NCBI RefSeq assembly: GCF_007993045.1
Contig: NZ_VOOR01000034.1
Coordinates: forward strand, 1 to 58,456
Source of the DNA: Phaeodactylibacter luteus
Lineage (GTDB): Bacteria; Bacteroidota; Bacteroidia; Chitinophagales; Saprospiraceae
Direction: 5' to 3'
Length of the DNA: 58,456 nt
The notes under the pieces were generated by a model, which was given only the letters and a program-made list of their open reading frames with translations, did no database searches and was not told where the DNA came from. Of the stretch, positions 8,401 to 16,600 are shown piece by piece. A program made the translations under genes and the position numbers. How positions within the stretch are numbered: position 1 is the first letter of the stretch; each line of letters opens with the position of its first letter.

Positions 8401-10974
8401 CGCGACCCCGTTGAGCAGGTAGGAAAGGTCGGTCGTTGGGCCTTCCCAATCGCCTTGAATGTCGTTGATGGTAATCCGGTATTCGTACTCTGTATACCCC
8501 GGCACGGCTGTCCAGGTAAAGGACAGGGCTGTCAGGCTGGCCATATTGCACTCCACCTCTGGTGCAGGAGCATCCGAAATAACCGTAACCGTCACGGTAT
8601 CAATAGCTTCGCAATTGTAGCTGTCGGTGGCTGTTAGGATATAATCGGTGGTTTGGGTGGGGGTAGCGATAGGGTCTGGGCAATCGTTGCAGGACAGGCC
8701 AGCGCCGGACCAGGCGTAGTTGACATCATTTTCTGTAATAAAGGAGATGGACCAAGAAGTGAATTCGCCCACAAAATTGGGTGCAAAAGCATCGGATGCC
8801 CTCAGTGTCCACGTCCCGTTGATAGGGCTGCCGGTAAGGGCAGCGAAATTGCCCTCCGGCAGGTAGTCACCGGTAAATGGGCCTGTGCCTGCAGTGATCG
8901 GCTGAGGGGCGGTAGGGGTAAAGCAAGTATTGACGTAATTCATAGAGCCTCCCCCGTTGCCTGTGCTGAGCTCAAGGACTTGGCCGTCGGGTGCTTCCAA
9001 GAACAGGTTGATGTCCGCATTCCATTCGGTCGTGATATTGAGGCAAACCGACTCGATCTGCGCTGCAGGGTCGGTCAGTGTGGCCTGGGCAATGCTGTTG
9101 ACATTTATGGTTGGCCGGAAGGGGTTGCTGTTGGGGTAATTCGCGGCTCCGAAAGGCTCTAGGGGGATGGTCTCGAAGGTAATGGTATCTATGCCGCCGG
9201 TGCTTGTCGAGACGTCAAACGCTACACTTTCGCCCTCGCAGATGACGGTATCCATAGGCATGGAAAAAATTTCTTCACAGCTGTAGCAGTCGGGGTGGGT
9301 AGCTGGCAGCAATGGGATGGTAACGGTAGTGTCGAAGGTGCAGCCAAAATCGTTTTCTACCATGAAGGTATAGTTGACGGTACCCGCATTTTGCGGCACA
9401 GCCGCGATAGAATCCTGGCTGTAGTAGGCCAGTGTAGGGTTGTCTACCCATCCCCAATTGGTGATCTGTGGGGTAAAGGTCTCGAGCCTGGCAAAGAGGC
9501 TGGCATCAAAATTGATGCCCCACTGAAAAAGCCACCCGTTGTCGGCGCCAAGGTTATCTTGTACCCGTATGGTCCATTCTCCGTTCAGCGGGCAGCCTTC
9601 CAGCCCTGCGAAGCTCTCTTGCGGGAGGTAGACCCCTTCCGGGAAATAAGAATCGGAGTAAGTGTGCGTCTGGCCATTCCCATTGCTGGGCACAGTGGTG
9701 TAGTTGTAATTGAAGTTGCCCGCTTCGTCGGGCAGGGTGCCAAAGTCGGTATCGGTCATGGAAAAGCAGTAGGAGTAAGGGACACCTGGCGTGAGGTTGC
9801 TAGACTGCCCGTCTACGGGGCTAGTGGCGTAGGGCTCCCCAAAATTGGTGCTGCCCACCCCGGAAGGGAAATCCAGGATGTAGACAGACTGCCCGTTGGG
9901 GCAGATCACCTCAATGTCGAGGTCGCCCCCGTAGGAGTGCTCCATATCGAGGCAGATGCTGGTGAGCAGGGCCGCATCGCTGAGCACAGCCCCCGGAGGG
10001 AATTGATTGAGCGCAATGGAAGTCTGATAACTCGCACCTGTGCCATCAGGCAACAGGAGGGTATCAGAGCGTGTGCCCCCTTGCTGGAAAGAGCCTTCTA
10101 CCGGCGCTGCTGATACGTCTACACCGGTCATAGCGGTGTCTACGGTTCCCGTCAGCGAAATGGTGTCGCCAATACAGGCGGCTTGTATGGCTACCCCGAA
10201 GTTGTATTCCGGATAGGTAGACACCCGCACCCGCTGAGAAAGGAAGTTGGTGTTCTGGCAGCCTTCTTCATCCGTGATGGTAAGCTGTATGGTGTAACCG
10301 CCGGGCTCGTTGAACACGTGAGAGACGTTGGGGCCTACGGCCGTGGTGCCATCCCCGAAGTTCCACTCGAAAGTGGAGGTCTGGTCAGATTGGTTATAAA
10401 ACAAATCATTTTGTGGGTAAACGCCCATGCCTGAGAGCGTGACCCGGTCGCCCGGGCAGATATCAATATATCCGGTATCTGCAGGCTCAATGAGGGGGTC
10501 TGTACTGGCCAGATCGGAGTAAATGAGCTGGCAATCCTGAATACAATTGATGCCCGCGCTCCAGCCGGTATCTTCTCCGGCCCCATCCGATTGGAAAGTA
10601 ATGGTGACACAGCCGGAGGGGTTGGCGGCAGTCGCCTGTATGATGATGCCGTTTCCGTATGTGAGCTGATCGGAGCAGGAGAGCTGGGGCGCAGCGGTGT
10701 CTTCCCCGTCATAAAAACAGAGCACGTCACCGGGCTGCACGTTAATGTTGGCGAAGGTCAGTTGTACATTTTCTCCTGCACCGGAAGGGCAGATGGTGAC
10801 TTCGAGGTCTTCATTAGCACTGTAGGTGCCGTTGTTCCCTCCGGAATCCAGGAATACACCATCGCAAGCTGTAATCATGGCATCCTGCCCCATGATATAG
10901 CTTTGGCCAGCCAAATGTTGGAGGCCCAGCAGTGAGAAGCAACAAGCAAAAACAATTTTTGTAGAAACGCTCAT
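5446..10974 (-). CDS. Giant SprB-repeat surface protein with CUB, PKD, P-domains and T9SS type B C-terminus
   Basis: 1842 residues from the ATG at 10974, chosen because it opens on a signal peptide ending L-A-G-Q; an upstream TTG at 11010 would put 12 extra residues before it. In order it shows: a CUB-like domain (about 25-140); a PKD domain with F-E-W-N-F-G-D-G-T and H-V-F-N-E-P-G-G-Y; two proprotein-convertase P-domain-like modules (about 300-500 and 610-770), each with a G-x-W-T-[IL]-R strand; then ten tandem repeats of about 65-75 residues with the pattern C-x-G...D-G, G-G-T-x-P-Y-x-Y-x-W-S-x-G, L-x-A-G-x-Y-x-V-T-V-T-D-x-N-G-C (SprB repeats); and a gliding-motility-associated type B C-terminal domain with T-P-N-G-D-G-T-N-D and F-D-R-W-G. 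It should be a surface filament or adhesin exported by T9SS and paired with the PorP/SprF protein downstream. Confidence 0.92.
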   Translation of the reverse strand: MSVSTKIVFACCFSLLGLQHLAGQSYIMGQDAMITACDGVFLDSGGNNGTYSANEDLEVTICPSGAGENVQLTFANINVQPGDVLCFYDGEDTAAPQLSCSDQLTYGNGIIIQATAANPSGCVTITFQSDGAGEDTGWSAGINCIQDCQLIYSDLASTDPLIEPADTGYIDICPGDRVTLSGMGVYPQNDLFYNQSDQTSTFEWNFGDGTTAVGPNVSHVFNEPGGYTIQLTITDEEGCQNTNFLSQRVRVSTYPEYNFGVAIQAACIGDTISLTGTVDTAMTGVDVSAAPVEGSFQQGGTRSDTLLLPDGTGASYQTSIALNQFPPGAVLSDAALLTSICLDMEHSYGGDLDIEVICPNGQSVYILDFPSGVGSTNFGEPYATSPVDGQSSNLTPGVPYSYCFSMTDTDFGTLPDEAGNFNYNYTTVPSNGNGQTHTYSDSYFPEGVYLPQESFAGLEGCPLNGEWTIRVQDNLGADNGWLFQWGINFDASLFARLETFTPQITNWGWVDNPTLAYYSQDSIAAVPQNAGTVNYTFMVENDFGCTFDTTVTIPLLPATHPDCYSCEEIFSMPMDTVICEGESVAFDVSTSTGGIDTITFETIPLEPFGAANYPNSNPFRPTINVNSIAQATLTDPAAQIESVCLNITTEWNADINLFLEAPDGQVLELSTGNGGGSMNYVNTCFTPTAPQPITAGTGPFTGDYLPEGNFAALTGSPINGTWTLRASDAFAPNFVGEFTSWSISFITENDVNYAWSGAGLSCNDCPDPIATPTQTTDYILTATDSYNCEAIDTVTVTVISDAPAPEVECNMASLTALSFTWTAVPGYTEYEYRITINDIQGDWEGPTTDLSYLLNGVANGDEVLFEVRVYTGGAVLDCPVEIGSATCGINFCDLALAQDTLINPSCFGFSDGEALFSTTGGTAPITFSLNGGMAQDTGLFTNLAAGDYELIATDNFGCADTLTFGLTEPDTLTANIQVTNLIACHGAAQGAMAVTANGGTGLYAYEWSTGPAANGPAISDLEAGSYSVTVTDENGCTAVESAALVQPDSIVIELTLSPPNCNSTFDGSIQAIVSGGVPDYSYLWSNMSTTQEITSLNGGAYCLTVTDGNNCVESICTTLSAPNALAIDTILATPALCNGGNTGTATVISSGGTAPYAFEWNDPLNQIDSAATMLEAGAYTVLITDGNGCTISQSVNIAEPMPLSANFAATPVNCTGGEDGTAAVIPAGGVAPYTYVWGNDQTDSLSTQWAAGEANVTITDANGCVFATSTTITEPEEAVALSLEQVQQGCFGEQANQVLATGSGGTGGYSYSWSNGQNTATAIGLDTISYTVTVTDGNGCTATADIVPEDLEDLNFLVIATPPSCNGFVDGRLGINLITGGNGTTFDDYTISWSTGEDGPITENLAGGITYSVTVSDGQGCEKESERFLADPIAITAELGADSVSCFGGEDGRAAPLMVQGDNPPFSYLWSDGQQQDTAANLSAGMYTLTITDDNGCMGMASITVPEPPELTASIATTDNDCFGDAIGEAVVSASGGTPAYAFSWSTGAVSRIATGLSAGGYDYTVTDANGCEFTALFSIEEPEPLLVDLSAEQPVCAGDENGSITAAPSGGTLPYRLSLDNDFFVGSNTLIGLASGTYSVYIRDAKGCTTFEEVTVPAPPALIVDAGPGSAELLLGDSIQLMATAENQQGFIQFDWTAPYSGTLSCTKCPDPVASPEYSILYELRGVDENGCTATDQIRIYVNKPRVVEVPTGFTPNGDGTNDVLVVHGQSGTQVLEFQVFDRWGEMVYKAEEFPVNDDSRGWDGSFRGVMLQPGVYVWKAIVEYEDGRAEAFSGQSTLIR

Positions 10975-11540
10975 GTACCAGGAGATTTCGTTCCCGCCAA
11001 GCGCAGGCAAGGCTCCGCCGGGCAGCAGGGTTAATTAAATTGGTCTGTTCAGGGTCGCTTATTTGCCATGCTCCGCAAAGCTCCGGGCTTGCTGGCCCCG
11101 TATTTAACGGCCGGCGGGCATGACTGAGATTATGCAAATGGGCAGGGCAGAAGGAACTGGCCTCACGAAGGTGAACCACTGGAATATTGCTGAGCCTTGG
11201 CAAGAGGCAGGCACATTCCCGAAAGACCGGGACCAACGGAGTTAAAGTAGGCAGAAAACTTTAGTTGCAGAGAAAGAGCACTGCGCTTTAACCAAAAAAA
11301 AGCGCAAGGGTGTCGTGTTCTTTCCAGCAAAGCTAACAAAAAATGATTTCAGTGTAAAAATGAAAGGCTCGGAATTTTCCAGTCTGTACTTCCTTGTTCC
11401 GCGGTGCTTCCTGTGGTCACCCTGCCCTCTTGGGCAAAAATATTCTTTTGGGCGGCAAAAAAGATAGCATGCAAACTATTTTAGTGCACCTGTCCGAAAT
11501 TTGCGAAAATCACAGCACTGCTTTTTTGCAGTCAGAACAA
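10975..11540. other. Long divergent intergenic region upstream of the giant gene
   Basis: No gene is supported here; the open frames are short and lack family features. On the minus strand TAGCTTTG at 11328-11335 matches the Bacteroidota -7 consensus and would give a leader of about 350 bases for the giant gene. A hairpin with arms TGCGCTTT (11282-11289) and AAAGCGCA (11309-11316) lies just downstream of that box. The stretch joins repeat R1 on its right. Confidence 0.4.
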
Positions 11541-11738
11541 GGGCGCGTGGACCAAAATGCCGCAGGCGCTTGTGCTTTTAGAGCCTGGCATTGGCCTAGC
11601 GCTGCGCAGGGGTGTAAGCCCGATAGGGCCGAGCGGACAGCGAGCCCCGGAGCATAGCGGCACCTGCCGGTTGGCAGGGGCAGGCCCCTATCCTTGCGGA
11701 GGGGGCAGGCCCAAAAAAACGACAATCTGGTTTGCGCC
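11541..11738 (+). repeat. GC-rich structured repeat, copy R1
   Basis: The first of eight copies in this window. It begins GGGCGCGTGGACCAAAAT and continues with the core GCCTAGCGCTGCGCAGGGGTG. It then has hairpin 1 (CCCGATAGGG), the constant block CGAGCGGACAGCGAGCCCC, hairpin 2 (CCTGCC, loop GGTT, GGCAGG) and hairpin 3 (GCCCC...GGGGGC around TATCCTTGCGGA). It ends in an A-run and GACAATCTGGTTTGCGCC. The two ends are imperfect inverted repeats of each other (ACCAAAAT against the complement of ATCTGGT). It lies 46 bp before folD. Confidence 0.85.
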
Positions 11739-11758
11739 AGAACAACGCCCGGTTTTCT

Positions 11759-11766
11759 TACCTTTG
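11759..11766 (+). promoter_or_regulatory. Probable -7 box of the folD promoter
   Basis: TACCTTTG matches the Bacteroidota -7 consensus TAnnTTTG and lies 17 bp before the folD ATG. A TTTG at 11731-11734, inside the end of repeat R1, is a possible -33 box, but the 24-base gap is longer than usual. Confidence 0.4.
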
Positions 11767-11783
11767 CCCAAAACCTAAGGCTA

Positions 11784-12665
11784 ATGCAGATATTGGACGG
11801 GAAGGAACTTGCAAAAGAGATACGTCAGGAGCTCGCGGCTGAGGTCGAAAAGCGCGCAGCTATGGGCAAGCGTGCCCCTCATCTTGCAGCAGTATTGGTT
11901 GGGGACGACCCCGCCAGTCAAGTGTATGTGCGAAACAAAGTCCGCTCTTGCGAAAAAGTAGGCTTCAGATCGACGCTTATCCGGAAAGGGGCTGACACAA
12001 CGGAAGCGGAGCTGTTGGGCATTGTGCAGCAGCTCAATGCTGATGAAACCGTTGATGGTTTTATCGTGCAGCTCCCTCTGCCAGGGCATATCAACGAGGA
12101 GCGGGTCACTTTGGCAATAGACCCCCGCAAAGATGTGGATGGGTTCCACCCGGCCAATTTCGGCCGTATGGCACAGGGGCTGCCCTGCTACCTGCCGGCT
12201 ACTCCTGCAGGAGTGATGGAAATGCTGAGGCGATATGAAATCGAAACCTCTGGCAAGGAGGTTGTCGTGCTTGGGCGCAGCAATATTGTGGGCACCCCCA
12301 TGAGCATTCTGCTTTCCCGAAAGGGCAGCCCGGGCAATGCTACCGTCACGCTCTGCCACAGCCGTACCCAAGATCTGGCAGCGCACACCCGCCGGGCCGA
12401 TATCTTGGTCGCAGCTATTGGCATCCCGGAGTTCGTCAAAGCGGACATGGTCAAAGACGGTGTTGTCGTCATTGATGTGGGCATCAACCGGGTTGACGCG
12501 CCGGGGACCGAAAAAGGGTACCGCCTTTGTGGCGATGTCGATTTCGAATCGGTAGGCTCCAAAGCTAGTTGGATCACGCCCGTGCCCGGAGGGGTAGGGC
12601 AGCTGACCGTCGTTTCTCTGCTCATCAACACCCTGAAGGCTGCCAACGGGGAAGTCTTCGCTTAA
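11784..12665 (+). CDS. folD: Bifunctional methylenetetrahydrofolate dehydrogenase/methenyltetrahydrofolate cyclohydrolase FolD
   Basis: 293 residues from the ATG at 11784, the usual FolD length; the open frame extends upstream but that part is not FolD-like. Visible family features are M-Q-I-L-D-G-K at the start, V-G-D-D-P-A-S-Q-V-Y-V-R-N-K, the substrate motif G-F-I-V-Q-L-P-L-P, D-P-x-K-D-V-D-G-F-H-P-x-N, the NADP-binding V-L-G-R-S-N-I-V-G-T-P, and T-P-V-P-G-G-V-G. It interconverts 5,10-methylene- and 10-formyl-tetrahydrofolate in the cytosol for one-carbon metabolism. Its stop codon TAA shares its last A with the ATG of prmA, so the two are translationally coupled. This is a housekeeping gene with no anomaly. 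Confidence 0.97.
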   Translation: MQILDGKELAKEIRQELAAEVEKRAAMGKRAPHLAAVLVGDDPASQVYVRNKVRSCEKVGFRSTLIRKGADTTEAELLGIVQQLNADETVDGFIVQLPLPGHINEERVTLAIDPRKDVDGFHPANFGRMAQGLPCYLPATPAGVMEMLRRYEIETSGKEVVVLGRSNIVGTPMSILLSRKGSPGNATVTLCHSRTQDLAAHTRRADILVAAIGIPEFVKADMVKDGVVVIDVGINRVDAPGTEKGYRLCGDVDFESVGSKASWITPVPGGVGQLTVVSLLINTLKAANGEVFA

Positions 12666-13507
12666 TGGCAAAACCAACTATGGATTATTACCGGTATGTT
12701 ATTCAGTCTGCGGCCCCTTTGCGGGAAGTGATCATCGCTTTTTTAGGGGATCTGCCGTTCGATACTTTTGAAGAGACGGAGACGGGGCTCAATGCTTATC
12801 TGCGCAAGGATGACGATGTAGAGGCTATCGAAGGCCAGCTTTCGGATATTGCGGGGCAGCTTTCTTTTTCTTACACCCGCGAGCTCATCCCACACCAAAA
12901 TTGGAACAAAGTCTGGGAATCTAATTTCGAGCCCATACAGGTCGGTGGCTTTTGTGGGGTTCGGGCTTCGTTCCATCCCCCTATGGCAGATGTGGCGCAC
13001 GAAATTGTGATCGATCCCGAAATGGCTTTTGGCACCGGGCACCACGAGACTACTTTCATGATGATGCACCAAATGCAAGGCTTGTCTTTCGAAGGTGGCC
13101 GCGTTTTTGATTATGGCTGTGGAACGGGCATTCTTGCTATTCTTGCCGCCATGCTAGGGGCAGAGCAGGTAGATGCGGTGGACATTGAGCGCCCGGCTTA
13201 TGAAAGCACCCTGGAAAACGCTTCCCGCAATGGGGTCGGGGCAACTGTCCATGCTTTTTTTGGCGACCTTGGGGCTGTCCCGGATAATCAGTACGACATC
13301 GTGCTTGCAAATATTAACAGAAATGTAATATTAAACTCCCTCCGTGCGTTGTATGAACGGCTATTGCCGGAAGGCGTGCTTTTGGCCTCCGGGATTTTGC
13401 TGACGGATAAAGCGCTGGTCGTAGAAAATGCTGAGTCTGCTGGTTTCCAGTGGTTGGCAGAGGAAAGAAAGGGAGATTGGGCCTGCCTGAAATTCAAAAA
13501 AGCTTAG
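12665..13507 (+). CDS. prmA: Ribosomal protein L11 methyltransferase PrmA
   Basis: 280 residues; the start is fixed at the ATG overlapping the folD stop (TAATG), because the frame upstream of it lies inside folD. The N-terminal domain (about 1-110) is the substrate-recognition part, with the P-H-Q-N-W-N-K-V-W-E-S-N-F-E-P signature of Bacteroidota PrmA. The SAM-binding domain has M-A-F-G-T-G-H-H-E-T-T and D-Y-G-C-G-T-G-I-L-A-I. The motif V-L-A-N-I-N-R-N-V-I-L replaces the A-N-I-L-A-N-P-L of other phyla. It methylates L11 on the ribosome using S-adenosylmethionine. Co-transcription with folD is likely, but a functional link is not established. Confidence 0.95.
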   Translation: MAKPTMDYYRYVIQSAAPLREVIIAFLGDLPFDTFEETETGLNAYLRKDDDVEAIEGQLSDIAGQLSFSYTRELIPHQNWNKVWESNFEPIQVGGFCGVRASFHPPMADVAHEIVIDPEMAFGTGHHETTFMMMHQMQGLSFEGGRVFDYGCGTGILAILAAMLGAEQVDAVDIERPAYESTLENASRNGVGATVHAFFGDLGAVPDNQYDIVLANINRNVILNSLRALYERLLPEGVLLASGILLTDKALVVENAESAGFQWLAEERKGDWACLKFKKA

Positions 13508-13653
13508 GACCGCAGCCGGCAAAAGCCCCTCATATGAAATATTTGTAATCCGGTCGATGCGTGGGGGAAACAGCCACCTTGGCGGGCCTGAGCCCAAGAC
13601 CTGCACTGTTGCCCGGTAAAACCTCCGGCTATTGCCGGGCAAAATGTGTCCCC

Positions 13654-16600
13654 TTGTTCCGTAAACTCTTACTGTTTTTTGCCCTCTTGGGCACTCTCAA
13701 TGCTGCAACAGCCCAGCGGCTCGAGCGATTCTCCGATAACTCTGCAGAGTTTATCCAGGAGCTGGAAGAATACATGACCTCCAGCAAGCGGAAGCGCTTG
13801 GAGGAAGCTTTCAAATCTTTTGCCAGTGTTTTCTCCGGAGGGGTGTTCACAGAAGAAGAGACGCAGCAGATCCTGCAAACGGCCAATGCTATGCTGGAAC
13901 TGCGCATGACAGCCAGCCCTTATTTTGAGAACTACCTCTTGGGGCTTACTCAAGTCAAGAATACCAACGACCCTGCTGGCACGTTCAAGATGTGGCACCA
14001 AACGCTTGGCGATATGCTATCTGCGGTGGAGAACCGCAAGATCCGCCCTTACAATGATTTTTTGGAGTTCTCGGTCTCCTTTTTTGAAGAAAGGGCCCTG
14101 CGTGCTTCTTCCGCAGGCGGCACCTCTTGGTTTGCCCTTACTGATGCCTTTTCGTTCAGGGTAGAAAATGGCGAGCCTTTGGTGGCCTTCGAGCAGCTCG
14201 ACCTGATGGCGCAGCGGCGGACCGATTCCATCTATATTTATGGCACTTCCGGCACCTTCCGGCCTGTGGATAAGCTTTGGGAAGGGCAAGGTGGCAAAGT
14301 GACTTGGGAGCGGCACGGGCTATCGCCAGAGGTGTACGCCGAGCTAGGCACCTACCGCCTCGAAATGGTGACTAGCCTTTACGAAGCCCCTGCCTCCCGC
14401 CTGCATTACCCGGCCTATTTCGGCAACCGTGCCATTGAAGGCAGTTTTAGCGACAAGCTGGTCTCCGGCAGTGAAGTGGTAGAGGGCTCCTTCCCGCGTT
14501 TTGAATCTACTGTGCGCATGCAGGTTGATCAAATTGGGGAGGGCATTGATTTTGAAGGGTACTTCCGCCTGCAAGGCACGACTGTATACGGCTTCGGCAA
14601 CAAAGAAAACCCTGCGAGAATCGGTATTGCTGACAAAAACAGCAAGGTGTCGTTCCGGGGGGCAGCGGAGCTGTTCACCATACGGAGGGCAGAGCGCATT
14701 TCCGGGCAAAGTGTAGAGGGCGTCCTTTACTTCGACCAAGACTCCATTTATCACCCCTCGGTGAACGTCCGGTTTGATATTGATGAACGGGAAATGACGC
14801 TTTCGAGGGGCGACAAAGCTACCGACCGGAACCCTTTCTTCAGCTCCCTCCATAGCATTCATTTGTACGCCAATACGATGACGGCTTATTTTAACGGGGA
14901 CTCCATCGCCATAGGCAGGAGCAAAGTGCCTTATCAGCGCAAGGAGGATGTGATTTTTGAATCGCTGGATTTCTTTACCCAAAACGATTACCGGACGCTG
15001 CAGAACATCGCATCGGTCAACCCGATTGCGATTTTGAAAGTGCTGCATGATAAAAACAACAAGCAGCGGTCTTTCCCTGCCCAGCAGGTTGCTCAAATGC
15101 TTAACCCCCGCTTTGGGGTAGATAACATCAAAAGCCTGCTCTATGAAATGGTGGAGCGCGGCTTTGTGAATTATTACCCTGAAGACGAAGTGGTTGAGAT
15201 AAAAGATAAAGTGCTGCTCTATGCTGATGCTTACCGGGAGCTTGTAGACTACGACGTCCTCCGCTTGGCTTCTAAAACGGACAGCACCAATGCGGTCATG
15301 GACTTGAACACCAGCCGTATTGATGTGAGAGGGGTGTCGCAGGTGGAGTTCAGCGCCAAGCAGAAGGTAGCCATGAAGCCGGAGGGCGGGCGCTTGTTTA
15401 TGAAAAAAGGACGGGATATCGATTTTGACGGCCTAGTGTTTGCAGGGCTGACGACGATGGAGGGGAAAGATTTCCATTTCAAGTACCAGCCTTTCCACGT
15501 GGGCTTAGACTCCGTTCGGTTCTTCGACTTGTACGTCCCATCTGGCAATTTGGTCGACGGCCAGCCGGAAGCCCTTTCTATTGGCTCCCGCATTGAGCAC
15601 CTGACCGGGGTGCTGCTGATCGATGCCCCTTCCAATAAATCAGGCAAAGAGGACATCCCGATGTTCCCCTCCCTTCAGAGCAAGGACAACAGCTTCGTCT
15701 TTTATGATTACGCTTCGGCACAGAACGGGGCATACATGCGGGACAGCTTCTTCTTTCAGGTGTACCCCTTTAGTTTCAACCACCTGGATTTTTACAATAG
15801 GGAAGACGTACAGTTTGGCGGCGAGCTGCACTCGGCGGAGATTTTTCCAGTCTTTGAGGAAACGGTCTCTCTCCAGGAGGATGAATCGCTTGGTTTTATC
15901 CATGATACTCCGGGCGGGGGCTACCCCGCTTACCAGGAAAAGGGCAATTTTGTAGGGGAGCTTTCCCTTAGCAACAAAGGGCTGCTGGGCAATGGCAATG
16001 TGACTTACCTCGGTGCTGCCATCGAATCGGAGGATATCATTTGGATGCCGCAGCAGATGCTGGCCAGTGCCAAAGAGTTCAAGCTGGAAGAAGACCGGGG
16101 CGGGGACGTGGAAGTCCCCCGGGTACGCGGCAATGATGTTAAAATCGACTGGCGCCCATACCAGGACAGCATGTACATCCGCTCCGAAGAAGAGTCTTTC
16201 CGCCTTTTTCAGGAAGAGGCCCATACTTTGGCCGGCACCCTCATCCTCACGCCGGGCGGTTTGAAGGCTAATGGCGAACTGGACTGGGCACGGGCTACCA
16301 TGAACTCCAAACTCTTCTCCTTTGGCGCCTTTTCCTCCACTGCTGATACCACAAGCGTGCGCATCAAAACCCAAGACCTTGAGGCTATCGCTTTGTCTAC
16401 TTCCAACGTGAAGTCAGATGTCGACTTTGATGAACAGCAGGCGACCTTCAAGGCGAACGAGGAGTTTCTGAAGACACGCCTGCCTGCTGTACAATATCAG
16501 ACCTCTATCAACGAGTTTACCTGGGACATGGCTGAGGAGTCCATTACTTTCAGGGCGGCACCTGATAAGCCTGGCCGGTTCACTTCTATACATCCCGACC

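Noticed and set aside
5446-10974. The tandem SprB repeats as a DNA-level satellite
   Set aside because: The repetition is in protein sequence; DNA copies are diverged and lie in one intact frame.
10814-11236. Open frame overlapping the start of the giant gene
   Set aside because: It shares DNA with the signal peptide region of the giant gene in another frame and shows no family features.
11575-11717. Short open frames running through the R repeats (also at 18258, 28000, 43839 and 58192)
   Set aside because: The same peptide appears wherever the repeat occurs, in either orientation and without a constant start; it reflects the repeat's GC-rich sequence, not a gene.
11781-12677. Long open frame antisense to folD
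   Set aside because: It mirrors the codon structure of a certain gene; no recognisable domain is present.
14344-15096. Long antisense frame inside the 1520-residue protein gene
   Set aside because: A typical shadow frame of GC-rich coding DNA with no start context or domain.
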